A stretch of DNA of 64,000 nucleotides from Algoriphagus resistens (GTDB lineage Bacteria; Bacteroidota; Bacteroidia; Cytophagales; Cyclobacteriaceae), in assembly GCF_001442615.1 (NCBI RefSeq), contig NZ_LMXN01000008.1, forward strand, positions 62,001-126,000. The letters run 5' to 3'. A program made the translations under genes and the position numbers. The notes beneath the pieces are model-generated. The model searched no databases. It had not been told where the DNA came from and was given only the letters and a program-made list of their open reading frames with translations. Below are positions 44,965 through 52,670 of this stretch, one piece after another. Every line of letters starts with the position of its first letter. Within the stretch, counting starts at the first letter, position 1.

Positions 44965-45240
44965 CTTGAAGTCTTTTTTTACTACGGTGGGAACAGTGTT
45001 CCAGTGATATCCTGCGATTTTTCCCATCGGTGAAGGCAAGGCCTGGTTCATGAATGTATTTTATTGCACCGAAGAAATCATCCCCGCTCTTTACTTTTTG
45101 ATTTCTACGTTTTTCGCTGACGGCCAGAATTTAATCTCCCATTTATCCCAAAACAGGAAAGTATCTTTTCCAATTTTCCTTATCTTAAAAACCCGAGTCT
45201 TATTCTCTTTTTTGTTGTTTTACGTTTAACCCAACCCAAA
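44965..45240. other. Upstream region of the sugar operon
   Basis: About 275 bases with no convincing gene. TACGTTTA at 45221-45228, seven of eight matches to the -7 box, is the best promoter candidate for the HPS-like gene starting at 45241, but it would leave only ~12 bases to the ATG and has no clear -33 partner. Confidence 0.35.
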
Positions 45241-45939
45241 ATGAAACCCATAGTACAAATCTCTTTAGACCTTACTGACATTGATGAAGCGCTGGAAACA
45301 GCTGCGTTGGCAATGCGCGCAGGAGTGGATTGGCTGGAAGCCGGCACCCCACTGATTCTTGCCGAAGGACTTCATGGAGTGAGAAAATTGAGGGAGGCTT
45401 TCCCTGGAATCCCCATTGTAGCGGACTTGAAGACCATGGACGGTGGTTATCTGGAAGCAGAAATGATGGCAAAAGCCGGAGCCACCCATGTGGTCGTAAT
45501 GGCCAGGGCACATGAAGAAACCATCAAATGTGTGGTGCAAGCGGGTAAAGATTACGGGGTGAAGGTCATGGGCGATAATCTAGGCTGTCCCGACATGGTC
45601 GGGGGAGCGCGGTTTTTGGAAGATCTTGGGTGTGACTATGTAATCCACCATATCGGTTTCGATGAGCGACGGGGAATTGCAGCTGCAGGACACCGGATGC
45701 CAAGCCCACTCGATCAACTTCGGGAAGTGGTGAATGCTGTACAAGTCCCCGTTCAGGCAGTAGGAGGACTCTCACTTGAGCAGGCCATACAATGTCCGCA
45801 ATATGGAGCGCCGCTGGTTGTGCTTGGAGCGCCGTTGACCATTGATGCAGACGCTTTCAAAACTGCCGATGGCGATCTTGAAGCCTCCCTTAGGAAAATT
45901 TGCGCAGCCATACATTCCCAGACAATCAACAATTCTTAA
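45241..45939 (+). CDS. Hexulose-6-phosphate synthase-like (OMPDC superfamily)
   Basis: A 232-residue (beta/alpha)8 enzyme of the orotidine-5'-phosphate decarboxylase superfamily. The metal/catalytic motif reads DLKTMDGG (near residue 62), closer to 3-hexulose-6-phosphate synthase (DLKTMDAG) than to 3-keto-L-gulonate-6-phosphate decarboxylase (DAKIADAG). LEAGTPLILAEG near 33 and HHIGFDERRG near 137 also fit. HPS adds formaldehyde to ribulose 5-phosphate or works in reverse; here no hexulose-phosphate isomerase accompanies it, so another decarboxylation or aldol step on a sugar phosphate is as likely. First gene of a five-gene operon. Confidence 0.8.
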   Translation: MKPIVQISLDLTDIDEALETAALAMRAGVDWLEAGTPLILAEGLHGVRKLREAFPGIPIVADLKTMDGGYLEAEMMAKAGATHVVVMARAHEETIKCVVQAGKDYGVKVMGDNLGCPDMVGGARFLEDLGCDYVIHHIGFDERRGIAAAGHRMPSPLDQLREVVNAVQVPVQAVGGLSLEQAIQCPQYGAPLVVLGAPLTIDADAFKTADGDLEASLRKICAAIHSQTINNS

Positions 45940-45951
45940 ACTCAACATCAC

Positions 45952-46989
45952 ATGTCAATATCAGGTAAATCTGCCGCTGTAGTCAATTTTTCAGAAGTAA
46001 AAGGCTCGGTGGAAATCAGGGAAATCCCCATTCCTGAAATCGGGGACGAGGACGTGCTCCTAGAAGTAGAAAATGTAGGTGTTTGTGGTAGCGATCTGCA
46101 CCAGTGGACATCCGATCACAGTTGGCCAGTAAATTATCCAGTGGTCTTGGGACACGAGTTCGGTGGGAAAATAGCAACAGTTGGAGAGCGGGTGAACGGG
46201 TGGAAAGTCGGGGATCGGGTAGTCAGCGAAACCGCCGCTGTCATAGATCCACAAAACCCCATGAGCAAAACCGGCCTGTATAACCTGGATCCTACCAGAA
46301 AAGGCTTCGGCTATGGAGTGAATGGGGCTATGACAAGATTCGTAAGAGTCCCTGCCCGATGTTTGCACCGTGTGCCTGATGCGCTATCTTTTGAAGAAGC
46401 CTGTCTTACCGAGCCTTGCTCTGTAGCTTACAATGCCGTTGCAGTAAACTCCCACATCAAACCGGGAGATCGGGTAATCGTCATCGGCCCCGGAACAATC
46501 GGGATCCTATGTGCTGCGGTGGCAAAAATTTGTGGTGGAGACGTAGCCATTCTTGGATTGGAAAAAGATCGGGGAAGGCTGGAAATAGCCAAAAGTTATG
46601 GCATCACACCAATCATCAATGACGCTTCAGAATGGGCCAGAAAAACGGATGGGCTTGGAGCGGATCTGATAATCGATGCAGCTGGGATCAGCATCACATT
46701 GAAAATCGCCATGGATCTCGTTCGTCCCAATGGACAAATCACCAAAGTGGGCTGGGGACCTACTCCCTGCAACTTTTCCATTGATCCATTGGTACAAAAA
46801 AATGTAAGACTTCAGGGAAGTTTCAGCCATAATTGGCCGATCTGGGAGAAAGTCATTGGCTTACTTGGCAGTGGAGCGTTAAATGTAAAACCCATTATTG
46901 GAGGTATCTGGCCGATTACGGAATGGCATGAGGCATTTGAGAAAATGCATAGTGGGGAAGTCGTAAAAAGTGTACTTAAACCCGTATGA
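45952..46989 (+). CDS. Medium-chain zinc-type alcohol/polyol dehydrogenase without structural-zinc cysteines
   Basis: NAD(P)-dependent MDR dehydrogenase of 345 residues. Catalytic zinc ligands are present: C in GVCGSDLHQW (near residue 42), H-E in LGHEFGG near 66 and the E in TEPCSVAYNAV near 155. The cofactor loop VIGPGTIGILCAAVAK is near 180. The lobe that normally holds four structural-zinc cysteines (residues ~90-115, ETAAVIDPQNPMSK) has none. Relatives act on sorbitol, threonine or polyols; the substrate here is unknown. It lies 12 bases after the HPS-like gene and one base before the SDR gene. Confidence 0.83.
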   Translation: MSISGKSAAVVNFSEVKGSVEIREIPIPEIGDEDVLLEVENVGVCGSDLHQWTSDHSWPVNYPVVLGHEFGGKIATVGERVNGWKVGDRVVSETAAVIDPQNPMSKTGLYNLDPTRKGFGYGVNGAMTRFVRVPARCLHRVPDALSFEEACLTEPCSVAYNAVAVNSHIKPGDRVIVIGPGTIGILCAAVAKICGGDVAILGLEKDRGRLEIAKSYGITPIINDASEWARKTDGLGADLIIDAAGISITLKIAMDLVRPNGQITKVGWGPTPCNFSIDPLVQKNVRLQGSFSHNWPIWEKVIGLLGSGALNVKPIIGGIWPITEWHEAFEKMHSGEVVKSVLKPV

Positions 46990-46990
46990 T

Positions 46991-47788
46991 ATGCGATTAA
47001 AAGACAAAGTAATTATCGTGACAGGAAGCACAATGGGTATAGGCAAAGCCATTGCCAAAAAGGCAGTGTCCGAAGGCGCCAAAGTGATCATCCATGGCCT
47101 CGAAGAAGCCCTGGGGAGTAAAGTAGTTTCCGAATTAGGCAAAGAACACGCAAGATTGCATATTGAAGACCTCGCAGTGGAAGGAGCTACGCAAAGACTC
47201 GTTGACCTTGCCATAGCGTCTTGGGGCCGTCTTGATGCCATTGTAAATAATGCGGCAATTGTCGCGGCTTCTACTCTTTTGACTACTGACAAGGCGTTCA
47301 TAAACCGTATGCTGGAAGTAAATACACTCGCTCCCTTATTCTTGACACAGTCGGCTCTTCCCCACCTCATAAAAAGTCATGGCGCGGTATTGAATATCGG
47401 TTCTATAAACGCCTGGAGCGGTGAGCACAATCTGTTGGCCTACAGCATTTCCAAAGGCGCACTTATGACCATGACCAGGAATTTGGGAGATTCTCTTTTC
47501 CGTGAGAGCGGTGTACGCGTCAACCAGATAAATCCGGGCTGGGTACTTACTGAGAAGGAGATTGAGAGAAAAAAAGAGCATGGACTTTCTGATACCTGGT
47601 ACAAAGACCTGTCTAAACTTTACGCTCCGGCAGGAAGAATAATTTGGCCAGAAGAAATCGCCGCAGCGACTGTTTATTGGCTTTCGGATGAAAGCGGGCC
47701 AATCAGCGGGCAAGTGGTTGATCTGGAGCAATTCCCCATGATAGGCAGGAATATCCCAAAAGACCCGAGTACTATTCCACATAAATAA
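46991..47788 (+). CDS. Short-chain dehydrogenase/reductase
   Basis: The 265-residue SDR has the cofactor loop TGSTMGIGKAIA (residues ~12-23), NNAAIV near 83, the catalytic Ser in NIGSINAWSG near 135 and the Y-x3-K pair in YSISKGAL near 150. The longer frame starting at 46970 lies inside the MDR gene; ATG 46991 gives the normal start one base after the MDR stop. Classical NAD(P)-dependent sugar or polyol oxidoreductase; with the MDR enzyme it offers two redox steps in one pathway. Confidence 0.87.
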   Translation: MRLKDKVIIVTGSTMGIGKAIAKKAVSEGAKVIIHGLEEALGSKVVSELGKEHARLHIEDLAVEGATQRLVDLAIASWGRLDAIVNNAAIVAASTLLTTDKAFINRMLEVNTLAPLFLTQSALPHLIKSHGAVLNIGSINAWSGEHNLLAYSISKGALMTMTRNLGDSLFRESGVRVNQINPGWVLTEKEIERKKEHGLSDTWYKDLSKLYAPAGRIIWPEEIAAATVYWLSDESGPISGQVVDLEQFPMIGRNIPKDPSTIPHK

Positions 47789-47802
47789 ACTAAACGTATA
47801 AA

Positions 47803-48690
47803 ATGCCAAAAATAGCCGCCTTTCCCAAAGCCTTTATGCATGCACTTTGCAAAGATGGCAGCATGAAACTTTCAGAATGGATAACCCTTGCTTCCGGGCT
47901 GGATATCAATGGATTGGAATGGTATGCGGGTTTTCTGGAAATGGAAAAAGAAGAAAACTGGCGACTCTTCCGAAAGATGGTAGAAGACAAGGGAATGGTG
48001 ATTCCCATGATGTGCTGCTCTCCTGATTTCACACATCCCGATAAGACATTCCGAGAGAAAGAGATTCAAAAACAGAAGAGATGGATGGAAATGACCGACG
48101 AGCTTGGAGGAAAATATTGCCGTGTACTGTCAGGGCAATATCGGCCGGAACTCACAGAGGAAGAGGGGATTAAATATGCTTCAGAATCCATTCAAGCCTG
48201 TCTTCCCTATGCCAAATCACTGGGCATCACATTGATCCTGGAGAATCACTACAAAGATGACTTTTGGGACTATCCTGAATTTGCTCAGAAAAGGGAATTG
48301 TTCACCAAGCTGGTAGACAGCGTGAAGGATCCGAATTTCGGGGTGAATTATGATCCCAGCAACGCATTTTTGGCGGGAGAAGATCCATTGGATTTATTGT
48401 ATGAAGTTTCAGAGCATGTGGTCACTATGCATGCCAGTGATCGGTTTTTGAAGTATGGTACTCTAGAGGATTTGAAAAATGAGGAAAGAGGGGTAACTGG
48501 CTACGCTGCCCGGTTAAGCCATGGGGAAGTTGGAAAGGGGCTGAATGATTACGATGCGATTTTCACCGAACTGAAGCGTGTGGGATTTGACAGTTGGATC
48601 AGCATAGAGGATGGAGTCGATGGAATGGACCAGCTTCAGCGGAGTGTGGCATTTTTGAAGAAGAAAATTTCTCAATATTGGCACTCATGA
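47803..48690 (+). CDS. Sugar phosphate isomerase/epimerase family protein
   Basis: A 295-residue TIM barrel of the xylose-isomerase-like/AP-endonuclease-2 family. Metal-ligand positions are visible in ILENHYKD (E near residue 146), NYDPSNAF (D near 183), HASDRF (H near 207) and ISIEDGVDGM (E near 268). Members isomerise or epimerise keto sugars or dehydrate sugar acids. It shares a four-base ATGA overlap with the SMP-30 gene, which shows tight coupling. Confidence 0.84.
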   Translation: MPKIAAFPKAFMHALCKDGSMKLSEWITLASGLDINGLEWYAGFLEMEKEENWRLFRKMVEDKGMVIPMMCCSPDFTHPDKTFREKEIQKQKRWMEMTDELGGKYCRVLSGQYRPELTEEEGIKYASESIQACLPYAKSLGITLILENHYKDDFWDYPEFAQKRELFTKLVDSVKDPNFGVNYDPSNAFLAGEDPLDLLYEVSEHVVTMHASDRFLKYGTLEDLKNEERGVTGYAARLSHGEVGKGLNDYDAIFTELKRVGFDSWISIEDGVDGMDQLQRSVAFLKKKISQYWHS

Positions 48691-49574
48691 ACATTACAAA
48701 CATGAAGGCAGAGCACCTTTTCTCTTCACAATGCATCTTAGGCGAGAGTCCATTTTGGCATCCGGCACGCCAAAGTTTTTTCTGGGTAGATATAGAAAAC
48801 GGAAAATTATTCGAATATCATTTAGCTACTGAGAAGACAAGTGTAAAATCATTCCCCCATCGGCTGACATTGGTTTTGGAGGGAAAAGAAAATGAGTTGG
48901 TTTTGGCACTGGACCGTAAAATTGCTTCTTACAATTTGGACTCGGAAGAATTGGAATGGCTGGCCGAAGTAGAGACTGAGTTTCCGCTGAACAGGTTTAA
49001 TGACGGAAAGTGCGATGCAAAAGGGAGACTTTGGATCGGAACCCTCAGCACAGAATTCACTGAAGGTTCAGGCTCGCTATATAGCGTCAGCAGGGATCTA
49101 ACCCCAGGAAAGCAACTGGATCAATTGACCATTTCCAATGGAATGGCCTGGACTGGGGATAATCAGACCTTTTACTTTATTGATACGCCTACCAGACAAA
49201 TCAAGGCGTTTAAGTTTGGTCTGGACACTGGGACTCTTGAATTTGATCACGTTGCCATCGAGATCCCAGAGGAATTGGGAATGCCTGACGGGATGTGTAT
49301 AGATGAGGAAGGAATGCTCTGGGTGGCACATTATGGAGGCGCAGGTGTTTACCGCTGGGATCCGGGTACAGGCAGACTGCTGCAACAAGTGGAGATCCCG
49401 GCTCCGCATGTTACCTCCTGTGCTTTTGGGGGGAAAAATCTAGACCTGCTTTTAGTCACCACCGCCCAGGAGAATATGAGCCCAGAACAGTTAAAAAGCT
49501 ATCCCAAGAGCGGTGATGTATTCCTGGTGAAGACACAGGCAAAAGGGAGTAAAGCATATGGTTTTTTGTATTGA
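48687..49574 (+). CDS. SMP-30/gluconolactonase family protein
   Basis: A 295-residue six-bladed beta-propeller lactonase. Visible features: LGESPFWHP near residue 21 (metal Glu), NRFNDGKCDAKGRLWIGT near 106, ISNGMAW near 150 and GMPDGMCIDEEGMLWVA near 195 (metal Asp). The start at 48687 overlaps the previous stop as ATGA; the longer frame from 48594 lies inside the isomerase gene. It would open a sugar-acid lactone made by one of the operon's dehydrogenases. No signal peptide, so cytosolic. Confidence 0.88.
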   Translation: MNITNMKAEHLFSSQCILGESPFWHPARQSFFWVDIENGKLFEYHLATEKTSVKSFPHRLTLVLEGKENELVLALDRKIASYNLDSEELEWLAEVETEFPLNRFNDGKCDAKGRLWIGTLSTEFTEGSGSLYSVSRDLTPGKQLDQLTISNGMAWTGDNQTFYFIDTPTRQIKAFKFGLDTGTLEFDHVAIEIPEELGMPDGMCIDEEGMLWVAHYGGAGVYRWDPGTGRLLQQVEIPAPHVTSCAFGGKNLDLLLVTTAQENMSPEQLKSYPKSGDVFLVKTQAKGSKAYGFLY

Positions 49575-49735
49575 AAAAGCATATTCAAAAGATAAAATAA
49601 AGGGTTTTAGGGTGTTGGTTTGGACTTAGAAACAGGGATGATTCTGGATTCATTATATAAATTAGGAGGAAATATTATATAAGCACATCCTATAAGCTCG
49701 GAGTGGGATGATGAGTACCTGACTAGGCAGCCACT

Positions 49736-50566
49736 TCAAAATTTCAGTTTGGCCAATACCGGTAAATGATCAGAAGAGTAATGCTCCTGTATGACTTCGT
49801 GAAACAGAGACTGAATCCCAAGCCCTTCGGAATACAAAATAAAGTCAATCGCTTTTCTGGGATTCACTACCGGAATTGTATTCGGGCAGCCTTGCTCGCA
49901 TGTCCTGTCAAAAGTCTTATCCAAATGAGCCATCGTCTTGCTGCTTGCCTCCACATTGAAGTCTCCTACCAGAATTATCGGTAATTTCTCTTCTTCAAAA
50001 TAGGTGGTGATTGCTTCGGCTTGTGCAAGTGCGTTTGTATCACTGGTAAAGTCCAGATGCGTATTTCCAAACCTTACCTGTACCTCTTCTGGTAGCTCCA
50101 CAGTAACCACAGATAGCGTTCTTCTCTCAGTTCCGGTTTCTTCTGGCAAATGAACCGTCTCCATTTCTGAAATAGGGTATTTGGAAAGAATGGCTGTCCC
50201 GTAAGTTCCCCCTTTGTAGTCAATGCCCTTTGAGAAATAAAACTTCATACCCGTGAGTTCAGCAAGCTTTTCGGCTTGGTTAAGATGCACCCCAGACCGC
50301 TCATTGTTCACATCAATCTCCTGTAAGCCAATCAAATCAGCCTTTGAATTTAAGATCACCTTCGCAATGCCATCTACATCTATCAGTCCGGGTTTACTTG
50401 GGGGATTACAGTGATGCACATTATAACTCAGCACTTTAACTTCCAGACTTTCTGTGATTTCTGGTTGTTGAATTGGTTCTGTTGGGAGAGAAGGCCCCTG
50501 GCCATTCGCACAAGAATTAATCAAACCAGTCAGGAGTACCAGTGTATATATGCGAAGTCTTTTCAT
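49736..50566 (-). CDS. Endonuclease/exonuclease/phosphatase family lipoprotein
   Basis: The 276-residue protein has a lipoprotein signal (LLTGLINSCANG, Cys near residue 19) and one EEP (DNase I-like) domain. Catalytic motifs: YNVHHCNP near 50, LQEID near 82, GNTHLDFT near 168, GDFNVEAS near 202 and SSDHLPVLA near the end. The family covers nucleases, inositol-phosphate phosphatases and sphingomyelinases. Surface location and neighbours (SusC/SusD, a phosphodiesterase and a second EEP protein) suggest attack on an exported or environmental phosphoester. It is 132 bases downstream of the other EEP gene. Confidence 0.84.
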   Translation of the reverse strand: MKRLRIYTLVLLTGLINSCANGQGPSLPTEPIQQPEITESLEVKVLSYNVHHCNPPSKPGLIDVDGIAKVILNSKADLIGLQEIDVNNERSGVHLNQAEKLAELTGMKFYFSKGIDYKGGTYGTAILSKYPISEMETVHLPEETGTERRTLSVVTVELPEEVQVRFGNTHLDFTSDTNALAQAEAITTYFEEEKLPIILVGDFNVEASSKTMAHLDKTFDRTCEQGCPNTIPVVNPRKAIDFILYSEGLGIQSLFHEVIQEHYSSDHLPVLAKLKF

Positions 50567-50698
50567 GTGTTTATAATTGTTATAAAATGGTCAGATGGAA
50601 TCTTTGGCGATTAAAATAATCATTGCTCTGTGTGTTTAATGATGATTTTGACCGTGTCGATTTCATAAGGGTTTTAGAAATGAAACAGATATCTAATT

Positions 50699-51472
50699 TC
50701 AATTGCTTTTCAGAACCAAAACTGCCTCTATTGGCAGGTGGTCTGAATAGTGAATAGTTGAAGGGATTTTGACGTGGGTCACTTTCTTGATATGGACTTT
50801 ACTGGTCCAGATATAATCTATCTTCTTGGAAGGATCTATTACAGGAAAGGTATTTCCCAATTTTTCATCCGCCATTTTTAATTGCCTTGAAAACAGTTCT
50901 ATTTCTTCTGTCCCAGGCTCTGCATTAAAGTCTCCTGTAAGGATAAGTGGCGAGTCGGCCTCAAGAAATCCCAACGTTTCAGCCGACTGGATCAATCGCA
51001 TGGATTGATCCAGGGCAAGATGAACTGTGGCAAAAACAAGCACTTTTTTATTGGCCAGGGAAATTTTAGTAGAAAGTAATGCCAAGGATCTTTTCTCGCC
51101 ATTTTTTATGGAAGTGATTTGGTCATGCTGTTGGCTGATAATAGGATATTTAGACAGTATTCCCAACCCGTATGCACCCCCGTCGTATTCAAAATGCCTC
51201 TGAAAAGCATAATGCATTCCAGTAATATCTGCCAGAACTTTCATTTGATCAACCTTGCCTGAGCGGTTGCACATACTATCCACTTCTTGCAAACCTATCA
51301 GATCGGCCTGGGTACCTTTGATATATTCTGCAATTTCCTCTAGCGTATTAACCTCATTTTTATCGGCACCGTGGTGGATGTTGTAGGAAATAACTTTCAG
51401 AGATTGTGCTAAAGAGCAAGGCATGTTAAGGAAGGTTGCACCCAGGACCAGAAAATAGAATTTGAAAATCAT
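50699..51472 (-). CDS. Secreted endonuclease/exonuclease/phosphatase family protein
   Basis: The 257-residue protein has a Sec signal peptide (ending CSLAQ near residue 23) and an EEP domain with SYNIHHGAD near 30, LQEVDSMC near 60, ATVHLALDQS near 150, TGDFNAEPG near 178 and YSDHLPIEAV near the end, so the active site is complete. It is related to the lipoprotein EEP downstream and shares its order of motifs, suggesting duplication. It begins 14 bases after the phosphodiesterase gene and is probably in the SusCD operon. Confidence 0.84.
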   Translation of the reverse strand: MIFKFYFLVLGATFLNMPCSLAQSLKVISYNIHHGADKNEVNTLEEIAEYIKGTQADLIGLQEVDSMCNRSGKVDQMKVLADITGMHYAFQRHFEYDGGAYGLGILSKYPIISQQHDQITSIKNGEKRSLALLSTKISLANKKVLVFATVHLALDQSMRLIQSAETLGFLEADSPLILTGDFNAEPGTEEIELFSRQLKMADEKLGNTFPVIDPSKKIDYIWTSKVHIKKVTHVKIPSTIHYSDHLPIEAVLVLKSN

Positions 51473-51486
51473 AGTACCAATTTAAC

Positions 51487-52653
51487 TTAGTCTTGTTTTG
51501 TATAAACTGTAAAATCAGTCTGTAAGCCGGAATCAGGTGTAACAAGAACATTTTCTACCTGGACCTTGATTTTGACTTCTTCAGGGTATTTCCAAACTGC
51601 TCTCAAGATCACCTTAACTGAATCCTGGGCAGGAATAGTTACCGTACCTAAAGGAGCTCCTTCAATATCATATGTGGACTGCATTTTGGTCTCAAAGGGA
51701 ATATCGCTGGAATTTACAAAGTTTACAATTATAAGAGGCTCCGCTTTTCGCAGCTTACGCTCAGCACTCACCCGTATAGCCGATTTGAAAAAAGCTTCTG
51801 CTTCAGGCTGTCTGGCAACAACATAATCCCCAAAATACAATGCAGTTCTTTTGGCAAACAACGCTTCCTCTACCCCTGCGGCCGTCTTTTCCTTTACAAA
51901 AACCAGCGTCATGGGTCTGTGGGTGTCCTTATATCTCGGATGGTTATCATAATGCTCATCTGTGTTGCAGAGCATAGCAAGATTATGATCCAATGCCATC
52001 CTATGGGCGATCACATTGTAGTTACCTGAATTGACTACTTCCACTCCTTTCAGGATATCCTTATCCAATAATTCCTGGTGAAAGGAAGTAAACAGCAGGG
52101 TATCTTTCTTATCCCACCATCCCCAACCCGGATGATTATATACCACAAAGGCATTTTGCTTCTTGGCGGCCAGGAACGGCTCCATAAGCTGCTCATGGGT
52201 AATGCTGTCTTTCATCACAAATTCGGCTTTTCCACTTTTCATATACTCGGTAGGCAGCGTATTGGCATCTTCCAGAAATAATGCATTGTGATGATATGGA
52301 GCCACTCTTGGTGATATTTCCACTCCCTTAATGATTATCAAACCTTTGCCTTCAGCGGATTTAGAAGCGATTTCATAGGACTTGTTGTAGTCTTTCTGTA
52401 TCAAATCAGGAAAGCCTTCGTAATCGATGTGCTCAGTAAGAGAAATCACATCCAAATCATCCCTAATGGCTTCATTCACCCGAAAGGTAGGCCAAACATG
52501 TCCGTCAGAAAACACGGTGTGCATGTGAAAATCACCTTTTAAGGTATAAAAGCCAGGGATATCGGGAAGGATAACCGAACTCTTTTGTGCGAAGGAAACA
52601 CTACTGATGGCCATGGCCATCAGTAGTAAAAATCTAACTTTTAGTTGCATCAT
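51487..52653 (-). CDS. Secreted PHP-type phosphodiesterase, Sb-PDE-like
   Basis: PHP-fold metal-dependent phosphoesterase of about 388 residues with a Sec signal peptide (LLLMAMAISSVSFAQ). PHP metal motifs: GDFHMHTVFSDGH near residue 40, TEHIDYEG near 72, YNHPGWGWWD near 172 and CNTDEHYDNHPR near 230. A C-terminal beta-rich domain follows (residues ~290-388). It resembles the Sb-PDE family, named for a Sphingobium enzyme that hydrolyses organophosphate diesters. The frame could start nine codons earlier inside the susD stop region; ATG 52653 avoids that overlap. It lies 17 bases after susD. Confidence 0.8.
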   Translation of the reverse strand: MMQLKVRFLLLMAMAISSVSFAQKSSVILPDIPGFYTLKGDFHMHTVFSDGHVWPTFRVNEAIRDDLDVISLTEHIDYEGFPDLIQKDYNKSYEIASKSAEGKGLIIIKGVEISPRVAPYHHNALFLEDANTLPTEYMKSGKAEFVMKDSITHEQLMEPFLAAKKQNAFVVYNHPGWGWWDKKDTLLFTSFHQELLDKDILKGVEVVNSGNYNVIAHRMALDHNLAMLCNTDEHYDNHPRYKDTHRPMTLVFVKEKTAAGVEEALFAKRTALYFGDYVVARQPEAEAFFKSAIRVSAERKLRKAEPLIIVNFVNSSDIPFETKMQSTYDIEGAPLGTVTIPAQDSVKVILRAVWKYPEEVKIKVQVENVLVTPDSGLQTDFTVYTKQD

Positions 52654-52670
52654 ATCTATTGAACTACTGA

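Noticed and set aside
44926-45051. Minus-strand frame of 41 codons between the dipeptidase gene and the HPS-like operon
   Set aside because: Its C-terminal third is encoded by the terminator hairpin, it has no promoter of its own and no recognisable family; chance is more likely.
45241-45939. Formaldehyde fixation by the ribulose monophosphate pathway
   Set aside because: The enzyme motif is HPS-like, but no 6-phospho-3-hexuloisomerase is adjacent, so the pathway is not supported.
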